Shown piece by piece: positions 30,760-39,261 of a stretch of DNA of 64,000 nt. Each line of letters begins with the position of its first letter. Position 1 is the stretch's first letter. Source of the stretch: Gemmatimonadota bacterium. GTDB lineage: Bacteria > Gemmatimonadota > Gemmatimonadetes > Longimicrobiales > Gaopeijiaceae. Below the pieces are notes generated by a model. It saw only the letters and a list, made by a program, of their open reading frames with translations. It was not told where the DNA came from and searched no databases. A program made the position numbers and the translations under genes. The DNA lies in contig JAURER010000008.1 in the NCBI GenBank assembly GCA_030827315.1, positions 1-64,000 of the forward strand, in the 5' to 3' direction.

Positions 30760-30969
30760 ATGGACGAAAAGACGGTATCCGTGCCCGCGATCAGCTGCGG
30801 TCATTGCGTGACGACGATCCAACGCGAGGTGGGCGAGGTCGGTGGTGTCTCGTCGGTGTCGGCCGATCAGGCGACGCGGACCGTGGAGGTGTCGTGGGAT
30901 CCGGAGGTGACCGACTGGGTCGTGATCGAGGACGTCATGAAGGAGATCGGCTACCCTCCGGTCGGGTAA
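30760..30969 (+). CDS. copZ: Copper chaperone / heavy-metal-associated domain protein
   Basis: MDEKTVSVPAISCGHCVTTIQREV with CxxC HMA motif; GGAGG upstream. Confidence 0.87.
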   Translation: MDEKTVSVPAISCGHCVTTIQREVGEVGGVSSVSADQATRTVEVSWDPEVTDWVVIEDVMKEIGYPPVG

Positions 30970-30984
30970 GTATTGGAGCGGGGC

Positions 30985-33327
30985 ATGAATCCCAAGACTG
31001 AGGTTACGTTGCGCGCGCGGGCGGGCGCGACGCCGTCGGCCGAACCCGCGTCCGGAGAGGGCGCGCGCGAGATGGTCCTGCCCGTGACGGGGATGACCTG
31101 CGCCAACTGCGCCTCCACCGTGGAGCGGACACTTCGGAAGACGCCGGGTGTCGATGACGCTTCGGTGAACTTCGCTTCGGAGCGCGCCACCGTTCGCTTC
31201 GACCCGAGGGTCGTATCCGTCGAGGGCCTGGCGGCGGCCGTCGAACGGGCGGGGTACGGTCTGGTGCCGGTCGACGGGTCCGCCGGGACCGCCGAGGCCG
31301 AGGAGGCCGAGGCGATCGCGCGCGCGGGGGAGATCTCCTGCCAGCAGCGGCAATTCCGCATCGGTGTCGCCTTCGCCGGCCCGCTCTTCGTCCTGAGCAT
31401 GGCGCGCGACTTCGGTGTGCTGGGGATGTGGGCGCACGCTCCGTGGGTGAACTGGCTGATGTTCGCTCTCGCGACGCCCGTGCAGTTCTACGTGGGGTGG
31501 GACTACTACGTAGGTTCGTGGAAGGCGCTCCGGAACCGGGCGGCGAACATGGACCTCCTCATCGCTCTGGGCTCCTCCGTAGCGTACGTGTACTCGATCG
31601 TGATCGCCGCGCTGCTCACGGGAGGGAGCACGGCCGCGGGCGAGCACGTGTACTTCGAGACGGCGGCGCTCATCATCACGCTCATCAAGCTCGGCAAGCT
31701 TCTCGAGGTGCGCGCGAAGGGCGAGACCGGTTCCGCGATTCGCGAGCTCATGGACCTGAGTCCCGCGACGGCGCGAAGGGTCGAGGGTGAAGCGGAGGTG
31801 GACGTCCCCCTCGACGAGGTGGCGGTCGGCGACGTCCTGGTGGTTCGGCCCGGGGACCGGGTCCCGGTCGACGGCGTCGTGATCGACGGCTGGTCGGCGG
31901 TCGACGAGAGCATGCTCACGGGTGAAAGCCTGCCCGTGGAGAAGGGGCAGGGGGATCCCGTCGTCGGGGGGACCGTGAACCGGACAGGGTCCTTCCGCAT
32001 GAGGGCCACGCACGTCGGCTCAGACACCGCGCTGGCCAATGTCGTCCGGATGGTTCAGAGGGCGCAGGGGAGCAAGGCCCCGATCCAGCGGCTCGCAGAC
32101 CGTGTGGCGGCGGTGTTCGTGCCGATCGTCATCGCGGTCGCCACGCTGACGTTTCTGGTCTGGTGGCTCGTCGCCGGCGCCTCTCTGACCGACTCGGTCA
32201 TCCGACTGGTAGCCGTGCTGGTGATCGCGTGTCCGTGCGCCCTCGGCCTCGCGACGCCCACGGCCGTGATGGCGGGGACCGGCCGGGCCGCCCGTCGCGG
32301 GGTCCTCTTCCGCAACTCCGAAGCGCTCGAGCTGTCACGCGCGCTGGGCGTGGTGGTGCTCGACAAGACCGGAACCATCACCCGTGGCGAGCCGGCCGTC
32401 TTCGATGTCGTCTCGGACGGTGACGACGCGGCGCTCCTGCGGCTGGCAGCGTCCGCCGAGCGGCGCAGCGAACACCCTCTGGCCATGGCGATCATCGAGG
32501 AGGCGCGCGCGCGCGGGCTGGCGCTCTCCGAGCCGGCCGGATTCGAGGCGGTGCCGGGCCGCGGCGTACGCGCGAACGTGAATGGCCACACGATCCTGGT
32601 CGGCACGCGAGCCTTGGTGGCGGCCGAGTTGGACGGCGGTTCAGACGATTCCCTGGCCGCGTGGATCGACCGCGCGGAGGCGATCGAGCGAGAGGCACGC
32701 ACGCCGGTATGGGTCGCCCGGGACGGTCTCGTGCTCGGCCTGATCGGTGTGGCCGACGCCGTGAAGGAGGGGTCCGCCGAAGCGGTCCAGGAGCTTCGGG
32801 CCGCCGGGCTCCGGGTCATCATGCTCACGGGCGACAACGAGCGGGTGGCGCGCAGCATCGCCGCGCAGGTGGGCATCGACGAGGTGCGTGCGGAGGTGCT
32901 GCCTGGGGACAAGGCCGCGGTCGTGGAGGCGCTCCAGCTGGAGTCCGGACGCCCCGTGGCGATGGTAGGTGACGGGATCAACGACGCGCCGGCTCTGGCG
33001 CGGGCGGACGTCGGCATCGCCATCGGAACCGGGACGGACGTCGCCATGGAAACCGCGGACGTCGTGCTCATGCGCGGCGACCTGCGTTCGGTCCCCGAGG
33101 CGCTGGCGCTGAGTCGACGCACGATGAAGACGATCGAGCAGAATCTTTTCTGGGCGTTCTTCTACAACGCTGCGCTGATCCCCGTCGCAGCGGGGGCTCT
33201 CTATTCGCTGACCTTCCTGCCGACGATGCTTCGCGCCCTGCACCCGATCCTGGCGGCGCTCGCGATGGCGTTCAGTTCGGTCAGCGTGGTGGCGAACAGT
33301 CTGCGCCTGCGCCACATCGACCTCTGA
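30985..33327 (+). CDS. copA: Cu(+)-exporting P1B-type ATPase
   Basis: [18 protein letters not shown] domain, [46 protein letters not shown] motifs. Confidence 0.95.
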   Translation: MNPKTEVTLRARAGATPSAEPASGEGAREMVLPVTGMTCANCASTVERTLRKTPGVDDASVNFASERATVRFDPRVVSVEGLAAAVERAGYGLVPVDGSAGTAEAEEAEAIARAGEISCQQRQFRIGVAFAGPLFVLSMARDFGVLGMWAHAPWVNWLMFALATPVQFYVGWDYYVGSWKALRNRAANMDLLIALGSSVAYVYSIVIAALLTGGSTAAGEHVYFETAALIITLIKLGKLLEVRAKGETGSAIRELMDLSPATARRVEGEAEVDVPLDEVAVGDVLVVRPGDRVPVDGVVIDGWSAVDESMLTGESLPVEKGQGDPVVGGTVNRTGSFRMRATHVGSDTALANVVRMVQRAQGSKAPIQRLADRVAAVFVPIVIAVATLTFLVWWLVAGASLTDSVIRLVAVLVIACPCALGLATPTAVMAGTGRAARRGVLFRNSEALELSRALGVVVLDKTGTITRGEPAVFDVVSDGDDAALLRLAASAERRSEHPLAMAIIEEARARGLALSEPAGFEAVPGRGVRANVNGHTILVGTRALVAAELDGGSDDSLAAWIDRAEAIEREARTPVWVARDGLVLGLIGVADAVKEGSAEAVQELRAAGLRVIMLTGDNERVARSIAAQVGIDEVRAEVLPGDKAAVVEALQLESGRPVAMVGDGINDAPALARADVGIAIGTGTDVAMETADVVLMRGDLRSVPEALALSRRTMKTIEQNLFWAFFYNAALIPVAAGALYSLTFLPTMLRALHPILAALAMAFSSVSVVANSLRLRHIDL

Positions 33328-33337
33328 GGCGCCTCAG
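33324..33337. repeat. 14-bp perfect palindrome spanning two convergent stop codons
   Basis: CTGAGGCGCCTCAG contains the copA TGA and the reverse-strand TGA of the neighbouring remnant. Confidence 0.5.
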
Positions 33338-33640
33338 CCCGCGGCGACCTGGGCGAGCGTATTTCCCAGCCTCGCGGTCAGGACGCGGTAGACGCCGCGC
33401 GCCACGACCGGATTCTGCTCGATGGCACGGTCGAATGAATCGCGATCGAGCGCGAGGAGCGTAGTCGCGACCTCTGCAGTCGCAGTCGCGAAGCGCGCAT
33501 CGCGATCCAGAGCAGGTTCTCCGTTCCGACCCGATGGTCGTGTTCGCAGGAGGAACGTGCCCCTCACACCGAACATGCGCCCTTCGCCCTGACGCAGGTG
33601 GAGCGCCCTCTGAATCCTCGGGAGGGAGATCAACGCCGGT
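33334..33640 (-). pseudogene. Remnant of a cyclic-nucleotide-binding-domain protein
   Basis: GEPALDRDARFATATAEVATTLLALDRDSFDRAIEQNPVVARGVYRVLTARLGNTLAQVAAG matches the C-terminal half of a cNMP domain; upstream RIQRALHLRQ...RMFGVRGTFLLRTRPSG looks like a collapsed N-terminal half. Confidence 0.5.
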
Positions 33641-33905
33641 CTGCTCCCCGAAGGCGCCGCCGGGCGACCGGACCGGCGTCCGCGTGACGGCGGAACGCGG
33701 CGCGGCGCGCCGCGCTTTCGTGGAGGTCGTCCGGGCTGATCAAGAAGGAGCGGTTCGCCGTTGGAGTCGTCGGGTGACGTGAGGAAGGTCGGGCGCCCGG
33801 GGGGGCGGGTGAGGGAATCCCGCTGCGTTGCCGGAGGCGGCGCGCGTGCTACCTTCGCGCGAGGGCACCGCGTGATCCATACAGACGAGCGAGGCGAGTT
33901 TCCGC

Positions 33906-35597
33906 GTGAGAGGCACAATTCGACAGATGGGCGTGGCGGTCGTTCTCGTTCTGGCCTCCGCATGCGGAGGGGCCGGAGACGATGCCGCGGACCTGGTCCT
34001 GCGTAACGGTAAGATCGTGACCCTCGACGCGAGCCGGCCCGAGGCGCAGGCACTGGCCGCGCGCGACGGGCGGATCGTCTCGGTGGGGTCGGACGCCGAC
34101 GTCGAGTCCCTCATCGGCCCGGAGACGCGGGTCATCGATCTGGATGGTCAGCTGGCGATTCCGGGCTTCATCGAGGGGCACGCGCACTACACGGGTGTCG
34201 GCCTGTCGAAGCTCCAGCTGAACCTGATGGACGTCGCCAACTGGGACGAAGTCGTCGGTATGGTCGAGACGGCCGTCGCCGAGGCCCAGCCCGGCGAGCT
34301 CATCACGGGCCGTGGCTGGCATCAGGAGAAGTGGGACCGCACGCCGGAACCCAATGTGGACGGCCTGCCGCACCACTCCGCGTTGAGCGCGGTGTCCCCG
34401 GACAACCCCGTCATCCTGACGCACGCGAGCGGACACGCCACCTTCGCCAACGCGAAGGCGATGGAGCTGGCCGGTATCACGGCCGCCACGCCGGACCCCG
34501 ACGGCGGCGAGATCGTCCGGGACGCATCGGGCAGTCCGGTCGGCGCGTTCCGCGAAACGGCGTCCGGCCTGCTCGGGCCCGCGTTGGCCACCGCCAACGA
34601 GCCGGACCCCCGTCGGGTCACGCTACTGGCTCAGGAGGAAGCCTTCTCGAAGGGGATCACCTCCTTCCACGACGCGGGCGCCCGCTGGTCCGACGTCGAT
34701 CTCTGGAAAGGGATGGTCGACGACGGCGACCTGAAGATTCGCCTCTATGTCATGATCCGCGCCAACCCGGCGTCGCTCGCGGAGAACCTCGCGGCGTACC
34801 GCACCATCGGGTACGGCGACCGGCTCACGGTGCGTTCCATCAAGGTGTCCATCGACGGGGCGCTGGGCTCGCACGGGGCGTGGCTTCTGGAGCCCTACGA
34901 CGACCTGCCCAAGTCGTCGGGTCTCAACACGACACCCATCGAGGACGTGGTCGAGACTGCGCGCCTGGCGATGCAGCACGGGTATCAGTTCAACGTCCAC
35001 GCCATCGGCGATCGGGGCAATCGCGAGACGCTCGACATCTTCGAGCGCGCCTATGCCGCCGCCGGCCCCGGTGACTACCGCTGGCGCATCGAGCACGCAC
35101 AGCACCTCCACCCCGACGATATCCCGCGCTTCGGTCAGCTCGGGGTGATCGCCTCGATGCAGGGTGTGCATGCGACCTCCGATGGACCGTGGATCGGGGC
35201 GAAGATTGGCCCGCAGCGCTCCGAGGAGGGCGCGTATGTCTGGCAGAGCCTCATGGGTTCTGGCGCCGTGGTGATGAACGGCACCGACGCCCCCGTCGAG
35301 GACGTCGATCCGATCGCCAGCTGGTATGCCAGCGTGTCTCGCATGATGGCCAACGGGGAGCGCCTCTACCCCGAGCAGAGCATGAGCCGCGAGGAGGCGC
35401 TGCGCTCCTACACCATCAACGCCGCCTACGGCGCGTTCGAAGAGGACATCAAGGGTACCCTCGCGGTCGGCAAGCTCGCCGACGTCACGGTGCTCACGCA
35501 GGACGTCATGACGATCGACGAGGCAAGCATCCCGGCGACCGCCGTCGCCTACACGATCGTTGGAGGCGAGGTCGTCTACGCTGGGGCGGGACGGTGA
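33906..35597 (+). CDS. Amidohydrolase family protein (YtcJ-like)
   Basis: Lipoprotein-like N-terminus; ADLVLRNGKIVTLD, GFIEGHAHYTGVG, VHAIGDRGNRETLDIFE, HAQHLHPDDIPRFGQLGVIASMQ. Confidence 0.87.
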   Translation: MRGTIRQMGVAVVLVLASACGGAGDDAADLVLRNGKIVTLDASRPEAQALAARDGRIVSVGSDADVESLIGPETRVIDLDGQLAIPGFIEGHAHYTGVGLSKLQLNLMDVANWDEVVGMVETAVAEAQPGELITGRGWHQEKWDRTPEPNVDGLPHHSALSAVSPDNPVILTHASGHATFANAKAMELAGITAATPDPDGGEIVRDASGSPVGAFRETASGLLGPALATANEPDPRRVTLLAQEEAFSKGITSFHDAGARWSDVDLWKGMVDDGDLKIRLYVMIRANPASLAENLAAYRTIGYGDRLTVRSIKVSIDGALGSHGAWLLEPYDDLPKSSGLNTTPIEDVVETARLAMQHGYQFNVHAIGDRGNRETLDIFERAYAAAGPGDYRWRIEHAQHLHPDDIPRFGQLGVIASMQGVHATSDGPWIGAKIGPQRSEEGAYVWQSLMGSGAVVMNGTDAPVEDVDPIASWYASVSRMMANGERLYPEQSMSREEALRSYTINAAYGAFEEDIKGTLAVGKLADVTVLTQDVMTIDEASIPATAVAYTIVGGEVVYAGAGR

Positions 35598-36172
35598 CGG
35601 ACCCCACCCAGCCGAGCCTCAGCCGTCCCGACGACGACGTTCCTTTCGCCAGCGAAGGTGCGCTCCCGGACATCCTCGCCATCATCGAAAGCGCCAAGGC
35701 GCGAGGGGGTATGGAGAGCCTCGTACGGTTCATCCGCAAGGCGCTCCCGGAGGCGGAGGACGCCGAGGTTCGAGAGGCGGCCGAAGTCGCACTCGAAGTG
35801 ATCGAATCGGTGCCGGTCTTTCTCGCGAGAGCGAGGCAGGCGTCGCATGAGCGTGGGCTTTCCGCAGTCGTGCTCCCGCTCTTGGAGCGTGCGGAACAGT
35901 ACTACCTCCAGCCGGTGGACCTGCTTCCCGAGATGACGCTGGGGCTGCCGGGACTCCTGGACGACTCGTACCTCATCATCCGAATCATCGAGAACCTGGA
36001 GAAGGGACCGCAGCCGTTCCTCGACTGGGACCTGGAGTATCCGGCCCGCTTTCTCCAGCGCCTCATGGGCCCCGCCATTGCACAGCGGCTCGACCGCATC
36101 GCCGAGCGGGCCATGGACGAGGTGTCGTCGCAGCTGACTGAGCTCTGGCAGAGGCTTGCCCACCCCGCGTGA
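35594..36172 (+). CDS. Protein of unknown function with DUF1232-like central segment
   Basis: GTG start overlapping upstream stop by 4 nt; PVDLLPEMTLGLPGLLDDSYLIIRIIENL weakly resembles the YkvA/DUF1232 motif. Confidence 0.55.
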   Translation: MTDPTQPSLSRPDDDVPFASEGALPDILAIIESAKARGGMESLVRFIRKALPEAEDAEVREAAEVALEVIESVPVFLARARQASHERGLSAVVLPLLERAEQYYLQPVDLLPEMTLGLPGLLDDSYLIIRIIENLEKGPQPFLDWDLEYPARFLQRLMGPAIAQRLDRIAERAMDEVSSQLTELWQRLAHPA

Positions 36173-36219
36173 CCGGGTGCGGCCCTTGGGGTCGCGAGCC
36201 ATCGGTTGCATCTTTGCCC

Positions 36220-36666
36220 ATGCGCTCACGCCGCCTCCGCCGTCGCAGCGGACTCGTCCTTTCGGGTCTGTTCCTCTTCCAGGGCCTCGGAATGCCCCTG
36301 GGCATGTGTGCGCAGGGCCACGAGGATCACGCGTCGGCCGAGACGGCGCACGACGGCGGCGCATCGGCCCCCGCGCACGACCCGGGGGCGGGCGTCACGG
36401 GCGTGCACGACGGGCACATGACGGCTGGCTCGAGTGCGGCTCGGGGTGAGGCGGCGGAGGTCTTCGGCCACGACGCCTCGAATGCGCACGTCCCGACTCC
36501 GGCCGAGTGCGTGGCGATGTCCGGGTGCGGGGCGCCCGCGCTCTGTGAGGCGGCCGGAGCCGACCTCCCTGTGACCCACTTCCACGCCCGCCGCACGGAT
36601 CGCGTCGATTCGGGCGGGCCGCTCGCCGTCGACCTCGGCATCACGACACCACCTCCGAAGATCTGA
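36220..36666 (+). CDS. Small secreted His-rich protein, putative periplasmic copper-binding
   Basis: MRSRRLRRRSGLVLSGLFLFQGLGMPLGMCAQGHEDHASAETAHDGGASAPAHDPGAGVTGVHDGHMTAG...; four Cys in the mature part; sits directly ahead of cusCBA. Confidence 0.6.
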   Translation: MRSRRLRRRSGLVLSGLFLFQGLGMPLGMCAQGHEDHASAETAHDGGASAPAHDPGAGVTGVHDGHMTAGSSAARGEAAEVFGHDASNAHVPTPAECVAMSGCGAPALCEAAGADLPVTHFHARRTDRVDSGGPLAVDLGITTPPPKI

Positions 36667-36700
36667 TCACCCTCCGCCGCGTGCATCGCGGCGGGTCCGG

Positions 36701-36716
36701 CCGCCCACATGGGCGG
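36701..36716. promoter_or_regulatory. Candidate operator dyad B upstream of cusC
   Basis: CCGCCC-ACAT-GGGCGG, about 45 nt ahead of the cusC GTG. Confidence 0.45.
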
Positions 36717-36760
36717 ACAGTCTCGGACGTCCCGGTCACAGATCAAGACAGGAGGTCTCG

Positions 36761-38029
36761 GTGTTCACACACCGTATCTGCTTCGCCCTTATGGCGGGAG
36801 CCTGCATCATGCTGGCGGAGCCGCGCAGGGTCGAGGCTCAGACATCGAGCGACACGCTTCGTCTCGGCGACGCGATCGCGCTGGCACTGCGGGAGAGCCC
36901 GGAGGTGAGGGCGTCCCGTCTCCTCGCCGAGGTCCAGCGGGAAGGCGTGGCGCCGGCCGGTGCTCTTCCGGAGCCCATGCTCGACCTTGGGCTCATGAAC
37001 CGCCCGTTCGACTTCTCGACGGGCAATGCGATGGCGATGAACCAGATCCAGCTGTCGCAGACGCTGCCGTGGTCGGGGAAGAGAGCCGCGTCCGCGGCGC
37101 GCGAGGAGAAGCTGCTGGCGGCGGCCGAGCTCGACGCGACCGAAGTCAGCGCCGCCGTCGTGGAACGCCTGCGCACGCTCTACTTCCGCATGGCCTGGAT
37201 TGACCGGGCCATCGACGTCATGGCGGAGACGAAAGCGCTGCTGGCGGATCTCCAGGCCACCGCGGCCACGCTCTACTCGGTGGGCGCGGGTGCGCAGCAG
37301 GACATCCTGCAGGCGCAGGTTGCCCAGGCTCGGATGGCGGTCGACATCCGGGTCATGGAGGAGGAGCGCACCGCCGCGCAGGCCCGCTTCAATGCTCTCG
37401 TCGGCCGCCGACCGAACGCTCCCGTGCCGGCCCTCGATCTGCCCGGGCCCGACCCCGAGGTACCCAGCCTGGAGGTACTCATGGGCCTGGCGGAGGCGCG
37501 TCCCGCTCTTCGCGCTGCTCGGGCTCGCATCGATGCGGCAGGAGATGCACGTGACCTCGCGGGGAAGGCGCACCTGCCCGATGTGAGCCTCACCCTCGGA
37601 TACAGTCAGCGGCCCCACTTCGAGGATCTGCTGTCGGTCATGGTCGGGGTCCCGCTCCCCCTGTGGAGAGCATCGGTCCAGGACCCGCTTCGTCGTCAGG
37701 CCGAGGCGGTGGAGGCCGCGGCCCAGGCCCGTGAGCTGGAACTTTACAACGAAACGTACGCGCAGCTTGCCGAGCACAGGTCTGCCGCGCTCCGAGCCGC
37801 GGACGTCTCCGAGCTGCTCCGTACCGACGTCCTGCCCCAGGCACGGGCGGCGGTCGAGTCGGGCCTGTCCGCTTATCGCGTGGGCGCGTTGGACTTCATG
37901 GCGGTTCTGGAGAGCCGCATGACCGTGAACCAGTACGAAATCGAACGACTGCGTCTCGCCGCCGAGTACCAGAGTGCTCGTGCCGGCATCGACGCGTTGA
38001 CGGGGGTGATCCCCGGAGGTGACCGATGA
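36761..38029 (+). CDS. cusC: TolC-family outer-membrane efflux protein (CusC-like)
   Basis: TolC-type helical repeats (LRLGDAIALALRESPEVRASR...; YSVGAGAQQDILQAQVA); overlaps cusB-like gene by 4 nt. Confidence 0.85.
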   Translation: MFTHRICFALMAGACIMLAEPRRVEAQTSSDTLRLGDAIALALRESPEVRASRLLAEVQREGVAPAGALPEPMLDLGLMNRPFDFSTGNAMAMNQIQLSQTLPWSGKRAASAAREEKLLAAAELDATEVSAAVVERLRTLYFRMAWIDRAIDVMAETKALLADLQATAATLYSVGAGAQQDILQAQVAQARMAVDIRVMEEERTAAQARFNALVGRRPNAPVPALDLPGPDPEVPSLEVLMGLAEARPALRAARARIDAAGDARDLAGKAHLPDVSLTLGYSQRPHFEDLLSVMVGVPLPLWRASVQDPLRRQAEAVEAAAQARELELYNETYAQLAEHRSAALRAADVSELLRTDVLPQARAAVESGLSAYRVGALDFMAVLESRMTVNQYEIERLRLAAEYQSARAGIDALTGVIPGGDR

Positions 38030-39261
38030 TACGCTGTTCCCGTATGGCTGGCCTCGCCGTGCTCCTGGCTGCGCTCGTCTCGACCGCGTGCGGCTCAGGC
38101 GAAGAACCGTCGATGGGCGCGGGCGCAGGGCCCGGGGACATGGGCGAGATGGATCACTCCCAGCACATGATGGGTGCTCCGACCGATCGTCAGATGGTGC
38201 ACCTCACGCCGGCTCAGGAACGCGCCCTCGGCGTTCGGTACGTGACCGTGGGTACCCAGCCGCTGGAGCGGACCATCCGAACCGTGGGACGTATCGTCGC
38301 CAGCGAGTCGAGAATCGCCGAGGTTACGCCGAAGGTCGACGGCTTCGTCGAGACGCTCGCCATCTCGACGACCGGCGCCACCGTGCGACGAGGCGAGCCT
38401 CTGATGACCCTCTACAGCCCTGCGCTCGTGGCCGCGCAGGAAGAACTGATCATCGCGCTGCGCCTCGTCGAGCGGGTCGGTTCGGATTCGAGCACGGCGG
38501 GAGCGGACGCGCGGGCGATGCTGGACGCGGCCCGACGGAGGCTCGGGTACTGGGACATCAGCGAGGAGCAGATCTCCCGGCTCGAGTCCACGGGCGAGGT
38601 CCAGAAGACCCTCACGCTGGTGTCCCCGGTCGACGGCGTGGTCCTCGACAAGCGCGTGAACGAGGGACAACGGGTGATGCCCGGGGACATGCTCTACCGC
38701 ATCGCGGATCTGCGGGAGGTCTGGGTAGAGGGTGAGGTGTTCGAGCGAGACGTCTCACTCATTCGCGTCGGGGCGGAGGCGCATGTCGAGGTCTCCGCCT
38801 TCCCGGGCGAGCACCTCATGGGCCGCGTCGGCTTCGTCTACCCGGTCATGGACGTCCAGAGTCGCACGAACCGCGTGCGAATCGCGCTCCCGAATCCGGG
38901 TGCACGACTCAAGCCGGGCATGTTCGCCACCATTTTCTTCGACGTCGTGCTGGCCGCCGACCAGCTCGCGGTGCCACTCGAGGCCGTGATCGTGACGGGT
39001 GAGCGCAATCTCGTCTTCGTGCACGACGCGGAGGGGATGCTGACCCCCCGGGAGGTCGTCCTCGGTGTGCAGGCCGGGGAGTACGTTCAGATTCTTTCGG
39101 GTCTCGCTGCCGGCGAGGAGATCGTGGCCGCGGCGAACTTCCTCGTCGACGCCGAGTCCCGCCTCGGCACCACGGGCGGGATGATGCCCGGGATGCAGCA
39201 CGGAGCGGTGGAGCCGGCGACGGTCCCCGATCCGTCCACGGGGGGGCACGTCCATGATTGA
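38026..39261 (+). CDS. cusB: RND efflux periplasmic adaptor (CusB-like)
   Basis: MDHSQHMMG Met/His segment; GFVETLAISTTGATVRRGEPLMTLYSPALVAAQEE; VFERDVSLIRVGAEAHVEVSAFPGE. Confidence 0.88.
   Translation: MIRCSRMAGLAVLLAALVSTACGSGEEPSMGAGAGPGDMGEMDHSQHMMGAPTDRQMVHLTPAQERALGVRYVTVGTQPLERTIRTVGRIVASESRIAEVTPKVDGFVETLAISTTGATVRRGEPLMTLYSPALVAAQEELIIALRLVERVGSDSSTAGADARAMLDAARRRLGYWDISEEQISRLESTGEVQKTLTLVSPVDGVVLDKRVNEGQRVMPGDMLYRIADLREVWVEGEVFERDVSLIRVGAEAHVEVSAFPGEHLMGRVGFVYPVMDVQSRTNRVRIALPNPGARLKPGMFATIFFDVVLAADQLAVPLEAVIVTGERNLVFVHDAEGMLTPREVVLGVQAGEYVQILSGLAAGEEIVAAANFLVDAESRLGTTGGMMPGMQHGAVEPATVPDPSTGGHVHD

Noticed and set aside
31507-31514. Third CTACGTAG copy
   Set aside because: Lies inside copA coding sequence (DYYVG codons), unpaired; most likely chance.
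30391-32013. 540-aa minus-strand ORF antisense to copA
   Set aside because: Opposite strand of an unmistakable P1B-ATPase; no recognisable domains.
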